From an uncultured Coriobacteriaceae bacterium (lineage in GTDB: Bacteria > Actinomycetota > Coriobacteriia > Coriobacteriales > Coriobacteriaceae): a stretch of DNA of 64,000 nucleotides. Both the position numbers and the translations under genes were made by a program. The stretch lies in the NCBI GenBank assembly GCA_944321435.1, contig CALULH010000004.1, positions 146,530 to 210,529 on the forward strand, read 5' to 3'. Shown piece after piece: positions 16,347 through 24,272 of the stretch. A model generated the notes under the pieces. That model saw only the letters and a program-made list of their open reading frames with translations. It was not told the origin of the DNA and searched no databases. Positions within the stretch are counted from its first letter, which is position 1, and each line of letters begins with the position of its first letter.

Positions 16347-18479
16347 ATGGCGACGCGAATCAACGAGAGGACGTTGGCGATTCTCGCCGGCTATGTGGAA
16401 TCGCATCCCGGAGCGCCTGTTGTCGAGACGGCGTCCGCCCTGGGGGTTACCGCGCGCTCCGTGCGCACCTACGTGCGGCAGTTCAACAGCCTGATGAGCG
16501 GCGCGGCGCGCATGGCCGTCGAGCAGGGCGGGTACCGGCTTTTCATTGCGGACGAGGGGCGCTACCGCTCGTGGAGCGACACCCATCAAGCCGAGGCGGC
16601 CCGCATTCCGGATACGCCGCGCGAGCGCGTGTCCTACCTGATAAGCGATCTCCTTTCGCGCACCGATTGGATAACCCTCGACGCGCTGGCCGACATCCTC
16701 TTCTGCTCGCGCCGCACCGTTTCCAACGACTTGCGGCAAGTCGAGGCTTACCTCGATTCGTTTGGCCTGCGGTTGGAGAAGCGCCCGCATTACGGCATAC
16801 GCGTGAGCGGGTCGGAGCTTAAGCGGCGCGTGTGCCTGGCCAACAACGTGCTGGACCGCATGAGCTCTAACCTGGGGATCACGGGGGACGCTTCCGAGGG
16901 GCTGCGCGCCTGTGCGGACGAGAAAAACGTCCTGGGGGGGGGTACTCGCGGAAAGCGCGCCCAGGATCCCGAGCTGCGGCATGACTACCATCTCGACGTA
17001 ATAGCCACCTGCGTCGACGGGGCGCTGGCCGAGGCCGACTTCCATGTCAACGCGGTGGCCTACCAGAACCTGCTGGTGCATATCGCCATCGCGGTGGAGC
17101 GCATCCGTGCCGGCAGCTTCGTGCCCCTGGACGAGGAGAGCGAGAGGCGCATTCGCCAAACCGAGGGCTGGCCGGTGGCGTGCCGGATCGCCCAGGCCAT
17201 CGAGGGCGCCCTTTCCGTCAAGCTGCCCGATGGCGAGATCGCCTACATCGCCATCCATCTGGCGGGCAAGCAGGTGCTTCTTCCCGAGGTGCCGCAGCAG
17301 ACCCTGCCCGCCGCGCTGGCAGGGGAGCTCGATCCCGCGTGCCCGCCGGCCCCCGTTGCGTCGGCGGGCTCCCCGGTTCCCGCGGATGACGGCTCGCTGG
17401 TTATCGCCGACGACGTGTGGAACCTGGTCTCGGCCATGATCGAGGCGGTGCGTCAGGTGTTCCACTTCGACCTGCGTGACGATCTTGAGCTGCGCATGAA
17501 CCTGGCGCGCCATATCATTCCGCTGTCCGTGCGGCTCACGTACCGCATGCGCTTGGAGAACCCGCTGCGCGCGGAGATCCGCGCGCACTATCCGCTGGCG
17601 TTCTCCTTTGCGCGCGAGGCCGCGCACGTGCTGGTCGACGCGTACGGCCAACCCGTCAACGACGACGAGGTGAGCTACCTGGCGCTTTCCTTCGCGCTGG
17701 CCATCGAGGCCAAGAAGGCGGCCCAGCAGCGCCCTAAGAACATCCTCATCGTCTGCGCCTCGGGCCTGGGCAGCGCGCGCCTGCTCGAGATCCGCTGCCG
17801 CGAGGAGTTCGGCGAGCATTTGGGCGCCATCCGCACGGCGGACATCTCCCAGCTCGGATCCATAGACTTCGCCGACATCGACTACGTTTTCACCACCGTG
17901 CACATAGAGGACCCCCTGCCGGTTCCCGTGCGCGAGGTCGGCTACTTCTTGGACGAGAAGGACGTGGACTGCCTGCGTCCGCTGCTGCACGCGGGCGCCT
18001 CCGCGGCGTCGCCGGCATCGTACTTCTCGCCCGAGCTGTTCTTCGCGCATCGGCCCGCCGGGACGCGCGAGCAGATGCTGCGCTTCCTCACTGACGAGAT
18101 CGCCGCGCGCGAGGACGTGCCCGACGATTTCCTCGACCAGATCCGCGCGCGCGAGCGCAGCGCGTCGACCGCCTTCGGCAACGGCGTGGCGATGCCGCAC
18201 CCGCTCGTGCCGGTGGGAAAGCGAACCTTCATCACCGTGGCGCTCGCCGACGGCCCCATTGCCTGGGGCTCGACGAGCGTGCGCGCGGTGTTTCTCATAA
18301 CCGTCTCGACTGACGAGACCGAAGATCTCCACGCGCTGTACGACGCGCTTCTCGCCTTGACCTCGGATGCCGGGGCCATCGAGGAGCTGCTTGCCGATCA
18401 GCGCTTCGAGACCCTGCGGCGCTTGCTGCCCGGGGAGATGGCGAATGGCCAGGACGCATTGCAACGCCCTGAGGGATAG
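16347..18479 (+). CDS. PRD-containing transcriptional activator of a PTS operon (BglG/LicR type)
   Basis: 710 residues. In order: N-terminal helix-turn-helix (about 5-60), a second HTH (about 110-145, TLDALADILFCSRRTVSNDL), PRD1 (about 200-310), PRD2 (about 360-450), an EIIB-like domain with phosphorylatable Cys in VCASGLGSARLLE (near 467) and an EIIA-like domain with GVAMPHPLVP (near 612). In this family PTS phosphorylation on the PRDs sets activity, so the protein reports sugar flux. It binds DNA rather than RNA because it lacks the CAT domain. It lies directly upstream of EIIB, EIIC and mupG, which are its likely targets. Confidence 0.92.
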   Translation: MATRINERTLAILAGYVESHPGAPVVETASALGVTARSVRTYVRQFNSLMSGAARMAVEQGGYRLFIADEGRYRSWSDTHQAEAARIPDTPRERVSYLISDLLSRTDWITLDALADILFCSRRTVSNDLRQVEAYLDSFGLRLEKRPHYGIRVSGSELKRRVCLANNVLDRMSSNLGITGDASEGLRACADEKNVLGGGTRGKRAQDPELRHDYHLDVIATCVDGALAEADFHVNAVAYQNLLVHIAIAVERIRAGSFVPLDEESERRIRQTEGWPVACRIAQAIEGALSVKLPDGEIAYIAIHLAGKQVLLPEVPQQTLPAALAGELDPACPPAPVASAGSPVPADDGSLVIADDVWNLVSAMIEAVRQVFHFDLRDDLELRMNLARHIIPLSVRLTYRMRLENPLRAEIRAHYPLAFSFAREAAHVLVDAYGQPVNDDEVSYLALSFALAIEAKKAAQQRPKNILIVCASGLGSARLLEIRCREEFGEHLGAIRTADISQLGSIDFADIDYVFTTVHIEDPLPVPVREVGYFLDEKDVDCLRPLLHAGASAASPASYFSPELFFAHRPAGTREQMLRFLTDEIAAREDVPDDFLDQIRARERSASTAFGNGVAMPHPLVPVGKRTFITVALADGPIAWGSTSVRAVFLITVSTDETEDLHALYDALLALTSDAGAIEELLADQRFETLRRLLPGEMANGQDALQRPEG

Positions 18480-18596
18480 CGAAAGGGAGGTGTGCCGGAA
18501 GGGCGGGCGCAGGTGCGGCGCTGGGGCGCGGCGCTGGCGGCCCGCATCAGGCGGCTTGCGGCATGGGGCCGCGGGCCATACGCGAAGGAGGAACCT

Positions 18597-18920
18597 ATGA
18601 AGAAGATCTACCTGTTCTGCAGCGCGGGCATGTCCACCAGCATGCTCGCCAAGAAGATGCAGGACGTGGCCGATGCGCACGGGCTCGATGCGCAGATCGC
18701 CGCCTTCTCGAACAACAAGGTGGGCGAGATGGTCGACCGCGAGCACCCGGACTGCATCCTGCTGGGGCCCCAGGTGGGCTTCATGTTCGACGACATCAAC
18801 GAGAAGTACGGCGAGAGCGCGCCCGTAGGCGTGATCGACACGGGCGACTACGGCTCGATGAACGCCGAGCGCGTGCTCAAGTACTCCATCGTGCTGATGA
18901 AGAAGTTCGCCGCCAAGTAA
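18597..18920 (+). CDS. PTS EIIB component, lactose/cellobiose family
   Basis: 107 residues. The active-site loop LFCSAGMSTSMLAKKMQ has the phosphocysteine Cys8; the rest (DCILLGPQVGFMFDDI, VGVIDTGDYGSMNAERVL) matches ChbB/CelA-type IIB proteins. It accepts phosphate from EIIA and passes it to the sugar during EIIC transport. AAGGAGGAA precedes the ATG at 18597. No EIIA gene is adjacent, so a shared EIIA must be encoded elsewhere. It is co-transcribed with EIIC after 66 bp. Confidence 0.93.
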   Translation: MKKIYLFCSAGMSTSMLAKKMQDVADAHGLDAQIAAFSNNKVGEMVDREHPDCILLGPQVGFMFDDINEKYGESAPVGVIDTGDYGSMNAERVLKYSIVLMKKFAAK

Positions 18921-18986
18921 GGCCCCCGTCCCGCGGCTTTTTGCGCGGGGCCCGCTCTATTCGTATCGACCGAAAGGGGTTTTCCC

Positions 18987-20381
18987 ATGGCACAGGGTGA
19001 ATCCAAGTTCATGGAGGTGCTCGAGCAGAAGCTTACGCCGCTTGCCACCATCGTGGGCAAGAACCGCTACCTGCTGACGCTGCGCGACACCTTCGCCGTG
19101 ATCATGCCGCTGCTGATCGTGGGCTCGTTCTTCACGCTGCTCGGCAGCTTCCCGATCCCGGGCTGGACCGACTTCCTGGCTTCGGTCCAGGTTGGCGACC
19201 AGACCCTCTCCGACCTTATCAACGTACCGGCTACCTGCACGGTTTCCATGATGGCGATCTTCGTGGCCTTCATGATGGGCTACAACTTCGCCGAGCACGA
19301 CAACCTCACCGACCGCGTGTCGGCCGGTTTGGTGACGCTGCTGTCGTGGATCCTGCTCATGCCGCTGTACACCAACTTCACGCCCGAGGGCGCCACGGAC
19401 GTCTTCCAGGTGTCGAGCGTCCCCATGGACTGGATCGGCTCCAAGGGCGTGTTCGTGGCCATTGTCTCGGGCTTCTTGTCCTGCGCGTTCTACGGCATGC
19501 TGGTGCACAAGGACCTGACCATCAAGATGCCCGACGGCGTGCCGCCCACCGTGTCGCGCGCGTTCTCGGCGCTCATCCCCATGACGCTCACCGTCGTCGT
19601 GGTGTGGCTCGTGCGCGTGATTTTCGTCATGACCCCGTGGGGCGACGTGTTCACCTTCATCTACACGTTCCTGCAGATCCCGCTGCAGAACCTCGGTGGC
19701 ACCGTGGTGGCCCAGGCCATCATCTACCTGTTCGCCCACTTCCTGTGGTTCTTCGGCATCCACGGCACCAACATCACCGACTCGGTGTACAACCCCATCC
19801 TGCTGGCGCTCTCCGCTGAGAACCAGGAGGCCATCGCCGCGGGCCTGCCCGCTCCCAACATCATCTGCTCGCAGTTCCAGAGCCTCTTCGCGACCATGGG
19901 CGGCGGCGGTTCCACGCTCTCGCTGCTCATCGCCATGCTGCTGTTCTGCAAGTCCGACCGCATCCTCAAGCTGGCGCGCCTGTGCATCGGCCCCGGCATC
20001 TTCAACATCAACGAGCCGGTCATCTTCGGCCTGCCCATCGTGCTGAACCCGGTGCTGTTCGTGCCGTTCATCCTCGTGCCGTTCTTCAACATCGTCACCA
20101 CCTGGGCGGTCATGGCCATCGGCCTGGTCCCGGTGCCCAACGGCGTGCTGATCCCCTGGACCACGCCGGCCGTGATCTCGGGCTTCTTGGTGAGCGGTTG
20201 GCAGGGCGCCGTCTGGCAGATCTTCCTGCTGGTCGCCGGCGTGATCATCTACCTGCCCTTCATCAAGACGCTGGATAAGCAGTACCTGGGCGAGCAGGAG
20301 GCTGCTGCCCTGGCCGACGAGTCCCACGCCGGCAACGAGATCGACGCGATCGACCTCGACAACCTGGACTTCGACTTCTAA
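18987..20381 (+). CDS. PTS EIIC permease, lactose/cellobiose family
   Basis: 464 residues and about ten hydrophobic segments. Family blocks are clear: LTLRDTFAVIMPLLIVGSFF near the start, DGVPPTVSRAFSALIPM (near 185), FLWFFGIHGTNI (near 255) and GIFNINEPVIFGLPIVLNP (near 335), which contains the sugar-binding Glu. It imports and helps phosphorylate a disaccharide-like sugar. With MupG next to it, a muramyl-containing sugar is the favoured substrate, by inference. The acidic C-terminal tail is ordinary. CGAAAGGGG precedes the ATG. It is followed by a long hairpin before mupG. Confidence 0.92.
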   Translation: MAQGESKFMEVLEQKLTPLATIVGKNRYLLTLRDTFAVIMPLLIVGSFFTLLGSFPIPGWTDFLASVQVGDQTLSDLINVPATCTVSMMAIFVAFMMGYNFAEHDNLTDRVSAGLVTLLSWILLMPLYTNFTPEGATDVFQVSSVPMDWIGSKGVFVAIVSGFLSCAFYGMLVHKDLTIKMPDGVPPTVSRAFSALIPMTLTVVVVWLVRVIFVMTPWGDVFTFIYTFLQIPLQNLGGTVVAQAIIYLFAHFLWFFGIHGTNITDSVYNPILLALSAENQEAIAAGLPAPNIICSQFQSLFATMGGGGSTLSLLIAMLLFCKSDRILKLARLCIGPGIFNINEPVIFGLPIVLNPVLFVPFILVPFFNIVTTWAVMAIGLVPVPNGVLIPWTTPAVISGFLVSGWQGAVWQIFLLVAGVIIYLPFIKTLDKQYLGEQEAAALADESHAGNEIDAIDLDNLDFDF

Positions 20382-20391
20382 GAGAAGCAGC

Positions 20392-20451
20392 TCTCCCGCA
20401 AGGCCGCGCGCCGCGCCTTCCGCGTCGGTGCGCGGCTCGGCTGCGGGAGGA
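20392..20451 (+). other. Intercistronic hairpin between EIIC and mupG
   Basis: CTCCCGCA near 20392 pairs with TGCGGGAG near 20444, with further inner GC pairing and no T-run. It could stabilise the upstream message or reduce read-through into mupG. The rest of 20382-20660 holds no gene. Confidence 0.5.
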
Positions 20452-20660
20452 GGCGTCCTCGCCGCCCGGCGCGGGCGCTGCCTCCCGGGGCGCCCTCGGC
20501 GATTACCCTGCGCGTTCCCGGCGTTTACCTCTGTGTTCGTTGCCGCTTGGGGCGGCAATTCTCGCTGCGGAGTCGCCTTGACACCGTTGTGCGCCCGTGG
20601 CCTACTGAGCTTATCGACGGCCGCTTTTCCCGCGGCCACGCAATGAAAGGAGAGGTGCGT

Positions 20661-21752
20661 ATGCATCGCCTGGGAATCTCGCTTTACCCCGAGCACTCAA
20701 CCCCCGAGAAGGACCGCGCCTACATGGAGCTTGCGGCCAAGTACGGTTTCAGCCGCATCTTCACCTGCCTGCTGTCCGTCGAGAAGGACGCCGAGAGCAC
20801 CATTCAGGAGTTCGGCGCATTTATCGCCCAGGCCCATGATCTGGGCTTCGTGGTTGCCGTCGACACCAACGAGCAGGTCTTCGAGCGCCTGGGGGCTACG
20901 CCGACCGACCTCAGCCCGTTTGCCCGGATGGGCGTGGACATCATCCGCCTGGACGGTCACTTCGGCGACTACGGCGACATGATGATCACCCGCAACCGCG
21001 AGGGCATCAAGATCGAGTTCAACGGCAGCGGCAACCTCGGCCTCGACCTGCTCATCGAGCGCGGCGCGGATCCCCGCAACATGGTCACCTGCTCCAACTT
21101 CTACCCGGAGCCCTATTCCGGCCTGTCCGAGGAGCGCTTCCAGTTCTTCTGCGAGAAGTACAAGGGCCTGGGCCTCACCACGGCGGCCTTCGTGTCGAGC
21201 CAGCAGCCCGAGACCTTTGGCCCGTGGCCGGTCTTCGCCGGTCTGCCCACCTGCGAGGACGACCGTCGCCGTCCCATCGACCTGCAGGCGCGCCACGTTC
21301 TGGCCGCCGGCCTGATCGACGACGTCATCATCGGCAACGCCTTTGCCTCCGAGGACGAGCTCAAGGCGCTGGCCGCCGTTGACACCTCCCGCGTGACCAT
21401 GCGCGTGGAGCCGGTCGAGGGCCTCACTGACATCGAGCGCGAGATCGTCTGGGATTTCCCGCATGCTGACCGCGGCGACGCGTCGGCCTACATGATGCGC
21501 TCCTCGTTCCCGCGTATGAAGTACAAGGGGCAGTCCATCCCGGCCCGCGCTTACGATGCCCCCTGCTTCAAGCGCGGCGACGTCATGATCGTCAACGACA
21601 ACATGGCCCATTACCGCGGCGAGCTCGAGGTGGCGCGCCAGGATATGGACAACGACGGCACCCGCAACCTGGTGGGCCGTATCCCCGCCGAGGAGCTCTT
21701 CCTGCTCGACTACATCAAGCCCGAGAACCCCTTCGGCTTCATCAAGGAGTAG
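20661..21752 (+). CDS. mupG: MupG-like 6-phospho-N-acetylmuramidase (DUF871 family)
   Basis: 363 residues. The N-terminal TIM barrel (about 1-235; GISLYPEHSTPEKDRAYMELAAKYGFSRIFTCLLS) and C-terminal cyclophilin-like domain (about 245-360) match the DUF871 family, of which the characterised member MupG splits MurNAc-6-phosphate-GlcNAc taken up by a PTS during peptidoglycan recycling. The family was long mislabelled outer surface protein. AAAGGAGA precedes the ATG at 20661. Its place in a PTS operon fits the role; the exact substrate is inferred. A terminator follows near 21842. Confidence 0.82.
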   Translation: MHRLGISLYPEHSTPEKDRAYMELAAKYGFSRIFTCLLSVEKDAESTIQEFGAFIAQAHDLGFVVAVDTNEQVFERLGATPTDLSPFARMGVDIIRLDGHFGDYGDMMITRNREGIKIEFNGSGNLGLDLLIERGADPRNMVTCSNFYPEPYSGLSEERFQFFCEKYKGLGLTTAAFVSSQQPETFGPWPVFAGLPTCEDDRRRPIDLQARHVLAAGLIDDVIIGNAFASEDELKALAAVDTSRVTMRVEPVEGLTDIEREIVWDFPHADRGDASAYMMRSSFPRMKYKGQSIPARAYDAPCFKRGDVMIVNDNMAHYRGELEVARQDMDNDGTRNLVGRIPAEELFLLDYIKPENPFGFIKE

Positions 21753-21841
21753 GAAAGGGGGCGCTAATCACCCCTTGAGCGAGAGGCATCCGCCGCGGGC
21801 TTTGACTCGGCATCTGCGGCCGGTTGCTTGCATGTGCGAGA

Positions 21842-21876
21842 AGCGCGGACGGCTACGGCCGCCCGCGCTTTTCTGT
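21842..21876 (+). terminator. Terminator of the PTS-mupG operon
   Basis: GCGCGGACGGC-TAC-GGCCGCCCGCGC near 21843-21869 with one mismatch, followed by TTTTCT. Confidence 0.75.
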
Positions 21877-21960
21877 AGGATGCGTGGGCGGAGGAGGGGC
21901 CCGCGTATCGGGCAACACATGCCGGGCGACGCCGCAAGGGACGAGTGCTCGCCCACTCCG

Positions 21961-22114
21961 GTTTGGTGTGGCCGGCTTTGCGTTTGGTGTGGCTCACATT
22001 CTATTTGGTGTGCCCTGCCCTGGGCGGTAAAGGCGGGATCCTGGGGGTTTGCCGCGTTTGAGCACACCCAACTCGTGGCGGGGCACACCAAACAGGAAAG
22101 AGACCACACCAAAC
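21961..22114. repeat. Mirror array, period 21 bp (3 direct + 3 inverted units)
   Basis: GTTTGGTGTGG-like 11-mers begin at 21961, 21982 and 22003. Their reverse complements (CCACACCAAAC-like) begin at 22062, 22083 and 22104. Each side repeats every 21 bp, and all three pairs share one axis at 22037.5. The 10-bp spacers differ. The copies nearest the axis are the least conserved. There is no gene here. Confidence 0.88.
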
Positions 22115-22139
22115 CGCGTGCCTACGGCTGTGCGCCCAC

Positions 22140-22179
22140 GCAAAAGCGCTCCGTGCTGGTAGGGGCACGGAGCGCTTTG
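22140..22179 (-). terminator. Duplicated copy of the tRNA-Leu terminator
   Basis: This 40-bp hairpin is identical to the one at 22341-22380. Arms of about 14 bp (AAAGCGCTCCGTGC on the minus strand) enclose an 8-nt loop CCCTACCA. Confidence 0.8.
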
Positions 22180-22190
22180 AATTTACCTCT

Positions 22191-22310
22191 GGTAGGGGCG
22201 GAGGGACTCGCGCGCGCCGCCTGACGGCGGCCCGCTTTTCGCTGCGGGGCCTGCGGCCCCTTGCGCGCTGCGCTGGAAAACGCTTCGCGTTTCCACAGCT
22301 CCGCGCCCCC
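22191..22310 (-). pseudogene. Decayed tandem tRNA-Leu copy
   Basis: On the minus strand it begins GGGGGCG (22310-22304), like the real tRNA, and ends with the last 20 nt of that tRNA including CCA (22210-22191). The middle is replaced by about 90 bp of GC-rich sequence with no cloverleaf. The 22-bp 3' end (22189-22210) and the terminator beyond it are exact copies of those at 22390-22411 and 22341-22380, offset by 201 bp. It is best read as a tandem duplicate that has decayed, or as a recombination scar at a tRNA 3' end. Confidence 0.5.
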
Positions 22311-22340
22311 AGTGGGGTTCGAGCCCCTCCGCTTGCCCAT

Positions 22341-22380
22341 GCAAAAGCGCTCCGTGCTGGTAGGGGCACGGAGCGCTTTG
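22341..22380 (-). terminator. Terminator of tRNA-Leu
   Basis: A perfect hairpin with 14-bp arms and the loop CCCTACCA, followed by TTTTGC on the minus strand. It begins 10 nt beyond the tRNA CCA end. The loop echoes the tRNA 3' end CGCCCCTACCA. Confidence 0.85.
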
Positions 22381-22390
22381 GCTTTGCTTC

Positions 22391-22475
22391 TGGTAGGGGC
22401 GGAGGGACTCGAACCCTCAATCCTTGCGGCGAGAGATTTTAAGTCTCCTGCGTATGCCAATTCCGCCACGCCCCC
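22391..22475 (-). tRNA. tRNA-Leu (anticodon UAA)
   Basis: 85 nt on the minus strand with encoded CCA. The acceptor arm GGGGGCG pairs with CGCCCCT, including one G-U pair. The D-arm region is TGGCGGAATTGGCA, the anticodon loop is CTTAAAA (anticodon TAA, complement at 22439-22441), a long class II variable arm (CTCGCCGCAAGGATT region) is present, and the T arm is GGGTTCGAGTCCC. The long variable arm and the UAA anticodon identify leucine. Confidence 0.95.
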
Positions 22476-22535
22476 GTTTGGAACGCATCACAGTGTACCA
22501 CGAGCTGCGCGGGCACGCTGTGCTTCTCGCCCATA

Positions 22536-22575
22536 TCGAAAAGCACCGCCTGCCGCAACGGCGGCGGGCGGTGCT
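22536..22575 (-). terminator. Terminator of hom
   Basis: A 15-bp stem (22542-22556 with 22561-22575, one wobble) is followed on the minus strand by TTTTCG, 68 bp beyond the hom stop. Confidence 0.85.
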
Positions 22576-22642
22576 GGCGGCAGGCTGGATGCGGCGCTCT
22601 TCCAGGCCATCGGGCCAAAGGGCGCTTCTCGCGCGGAATTCC

Positions 22643-23962
22643 CTAGTTATCCATCACGCCGTCGGTCCAGGCGCCGCAGTCCTCGATGCGGATGACGGCG
22701 GCGACGGCGCGGATGGAGCCGAGGCCGCGCAGCTCGTTGACGGCGTCCTGCACGCTGCGCTCGGAGGCCTCGTGCGTTACGAACACGAGCGTGTTAGCGC
22801 CGTCGGATCCCACCTCGTTCTGGTTGATGCGCGCAACCGACACACCGTGCTTGGCAAAGACCTGCACGGCCTCGGCCAGCGACCCGAGCTTGTCCTCGAC
22901 CGAGAGGCGCAGATAGTAGCGGGTCGTAAGGTCCTCGATGGAGCGGATGGGGAGGCTGCGCTCAAACGGCTCGCTCTCGGGCGCAACGGTGCCGCCGGCA
23001 ATATGCTCGGCCAGCACGCAGATGTCGCCCACGACGGCGCTCGCCGTGGGGAAAGATCCGGCGCCGGCGCCGTAGAACATGGTCTCGCCCACGGCGTCGC
23101 CCACCACGTAAACGGCGTTCATGGCGTTTGAGACGCTGGCCAGCATATGGCTCTGCGGGATCATGGTGGGCTGTACGCGCACGTCCACGCCGTCCGGGGT
23201 GTTGCGGGCAATGCCCAGCAGCTTGATGGTACAGCCCATGGCGTGCGCCATCTCGAAGTCCACCGGGGCGATGCTGCGGATGCCCTCGGTGTGCACGTCG
23301 TCGGTGGTGACGCGCGTGCGGAAGCCTATGGAGGCCAGGATGGCCACCTTGGCGGCGGCGTCGAAGCCGTCGACGTCGGCGGTGGGGTTGGCCTCCGCGT
23401 AGCCGAGGCGCTGGGCATCGGCCAGGACCTCGTCAAAGCCCAGGCCCTCGTTCTCCACGCGGGTGAGGATGTAGTTGGTGGTTCCGTTCAGAATGCCGGC
23501 GATGGTGAGGATCTCGTTGCCCACCAGCGTGTGCTCGAGCGCGTTGACGATGGGGATGCCGCCGCCCGCCGCCGCCTCGCACTTGATCTGGACGCCGGCG
23601 GCCGCCGCCTTGTGCGCGAGCTTCTCGACATGACGGCCGAGAAGCGCCTTGTTGGCGGTGACCACGTGCTTGCCCGCGGCGAAGGCGGCCTCGAAGATCT
23701 CGGTTGCCGGATGGTCGCCGCCGATAAGCTCCACCACGATGTCCACGTCGGGATCGGAGACCACGTCGTGCCAGTCGGTGGTGAACGCGCCGGCGTCAAT
23801 GCCCAGCTCGGCGGCGCGTTCGGGCTCCAGGGCGCAGGCGCGCTTGATCTGCAGGTCGTAGCCGTAGTGCTTCATAAAGTCATCGTGGCGGTTGAGGATC
23901 ACGCGGGCGGTGCCGCCGCCCACGGTGCCCAGCCCGATGATGCCGATGTTCACGGTGGTCAT
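22643..23962 (-). CDS. hom: Homoserine dehydrogenase with C-terminal ACT domain
   Basis: 439 residues. It reduces aspartate semialdehyde to homoserine, the branch point to threonine and methionine. The N-terminal NAD(P) loop is IGLGTVGGGTARVI (near 8-21). The catalytic core has ANKALLGRHVEKL, GGGIPIVNALEHTL, ILNGTTNYILT and DVDGFDAAAKVAILAS with the proton-shuttle Lys in place. A C-terminal ACT domain (about 355-430; YYLRLSVEDKLGSLAEAVQVF) suggests threonine feedback control. The start at 23962 (GGGAGAAGC before it) is preferred to an ATG 20 codons upstream. A terminator follows. Confidence 0.96.
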   Translation of the reverse strand: MTTVNIGIIGLGTVGGGTARVILNRHDDFMKHYGYDLQIKRACALEPERAAELGIDAGAFTTDWHDVVSDPDVDIVVELIGGDHPATEIFEAAFAAGKHVVTANKALLGRHVEKLAHKAAAAGVQIKCEAAAGGGIPIVNALEHTLVGNEILTIAGILNGTTNYILTRVENEGLGFDEVLADAQRLGYAEANPTADVDGFDAAAKVAILASIGFRTRVTTDDVHTEGIRSIAPVDFEMAHAMGCTIKLLGIARNTPDGVDVRVQPTMIPQSHMLASVSNAMNAVYVVGDAVGETMFYGAGAGSFPTASAVVGDICVLAEHIAGGTVAPESEPFERSLPIRSIEDLTTRYYLRLSVEDKLGSLAEAVQVFAKHGVSVARINQNEVGSDGANTLVFVTHEASERSVQDAVNELRGLGSIRAVAAVIRIEDCGAWTDGVMDN

Positions 23963-24272
23963 ATGCTTCTCCCAACGTGTCGTGTGTGGCGTGCTTCTCA
24001 ACTGGAGCAACAACTGTACCATGACGCAGGCGGGAGCCCTTCGCCGCGCTGGCTGTTTCCCATGCGTTTACGCAAACCGCGCGAGGAGGGGGCGCTTCTC
24101 GCCTAGAAAAATAATCGCACCGAAGGCATAAGATTTGGCCGATAAGAGCCCGATTCTTATGCCTTCGGTGCGATTTTGTTGGAAGGGGCCTTGCGGGGCC
24201 TGCTTGCCGGGGACGGCTTCGGCCGATCGATGGCGCATTTCCTGTCCGGCTTGCGCCCTCGGCCTCTGCGCC
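23963..24272. other. Space upstream of hom, carrying dispersed hairpin repeat
   Basis: No gene is seen. It contains the dispersed hairpin at 24107-24176 and the minus-strand promoter region of hom, in which I could not identify a clear -35/-10 pair. Confidence 0.5.
24107..24176. repeat. Dispersed hairpin repeat, copy 1
   Basis: A perfect 20-bp stem (24113-24132 with 24156-24175, core AATCGCACCGAAGGCATAAG) has a 23-nt loop containing AGAGCCCGATT. A second copy lies at 44605-44676 in the opposite orientation. This copy lies 3' of the MscS gene. On the minus strand the stem is followed by ATTTTTC, so it can serve as a terminator. Confidence 0.85.

Noticed and set aside
16017..18746. A 909-codon minus-strand frame opposite the PTS regulator
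   Set aside because: No ribosome site, no recognisable domain, and the plus strand codes a complete five-domain regulator.
21961..22114. A small CRISPR array
   Set aside because: Units are 11 bp with 10-bp spacers and half of them are inverted; no cas genes are present. The mirror layout is not that of CRISPR.
22191..22310. A second functional tRNA on the minus strand
   Set aside because: Both acceptor ends are kept but no D, anticodon or T arms can be formed in the middle.
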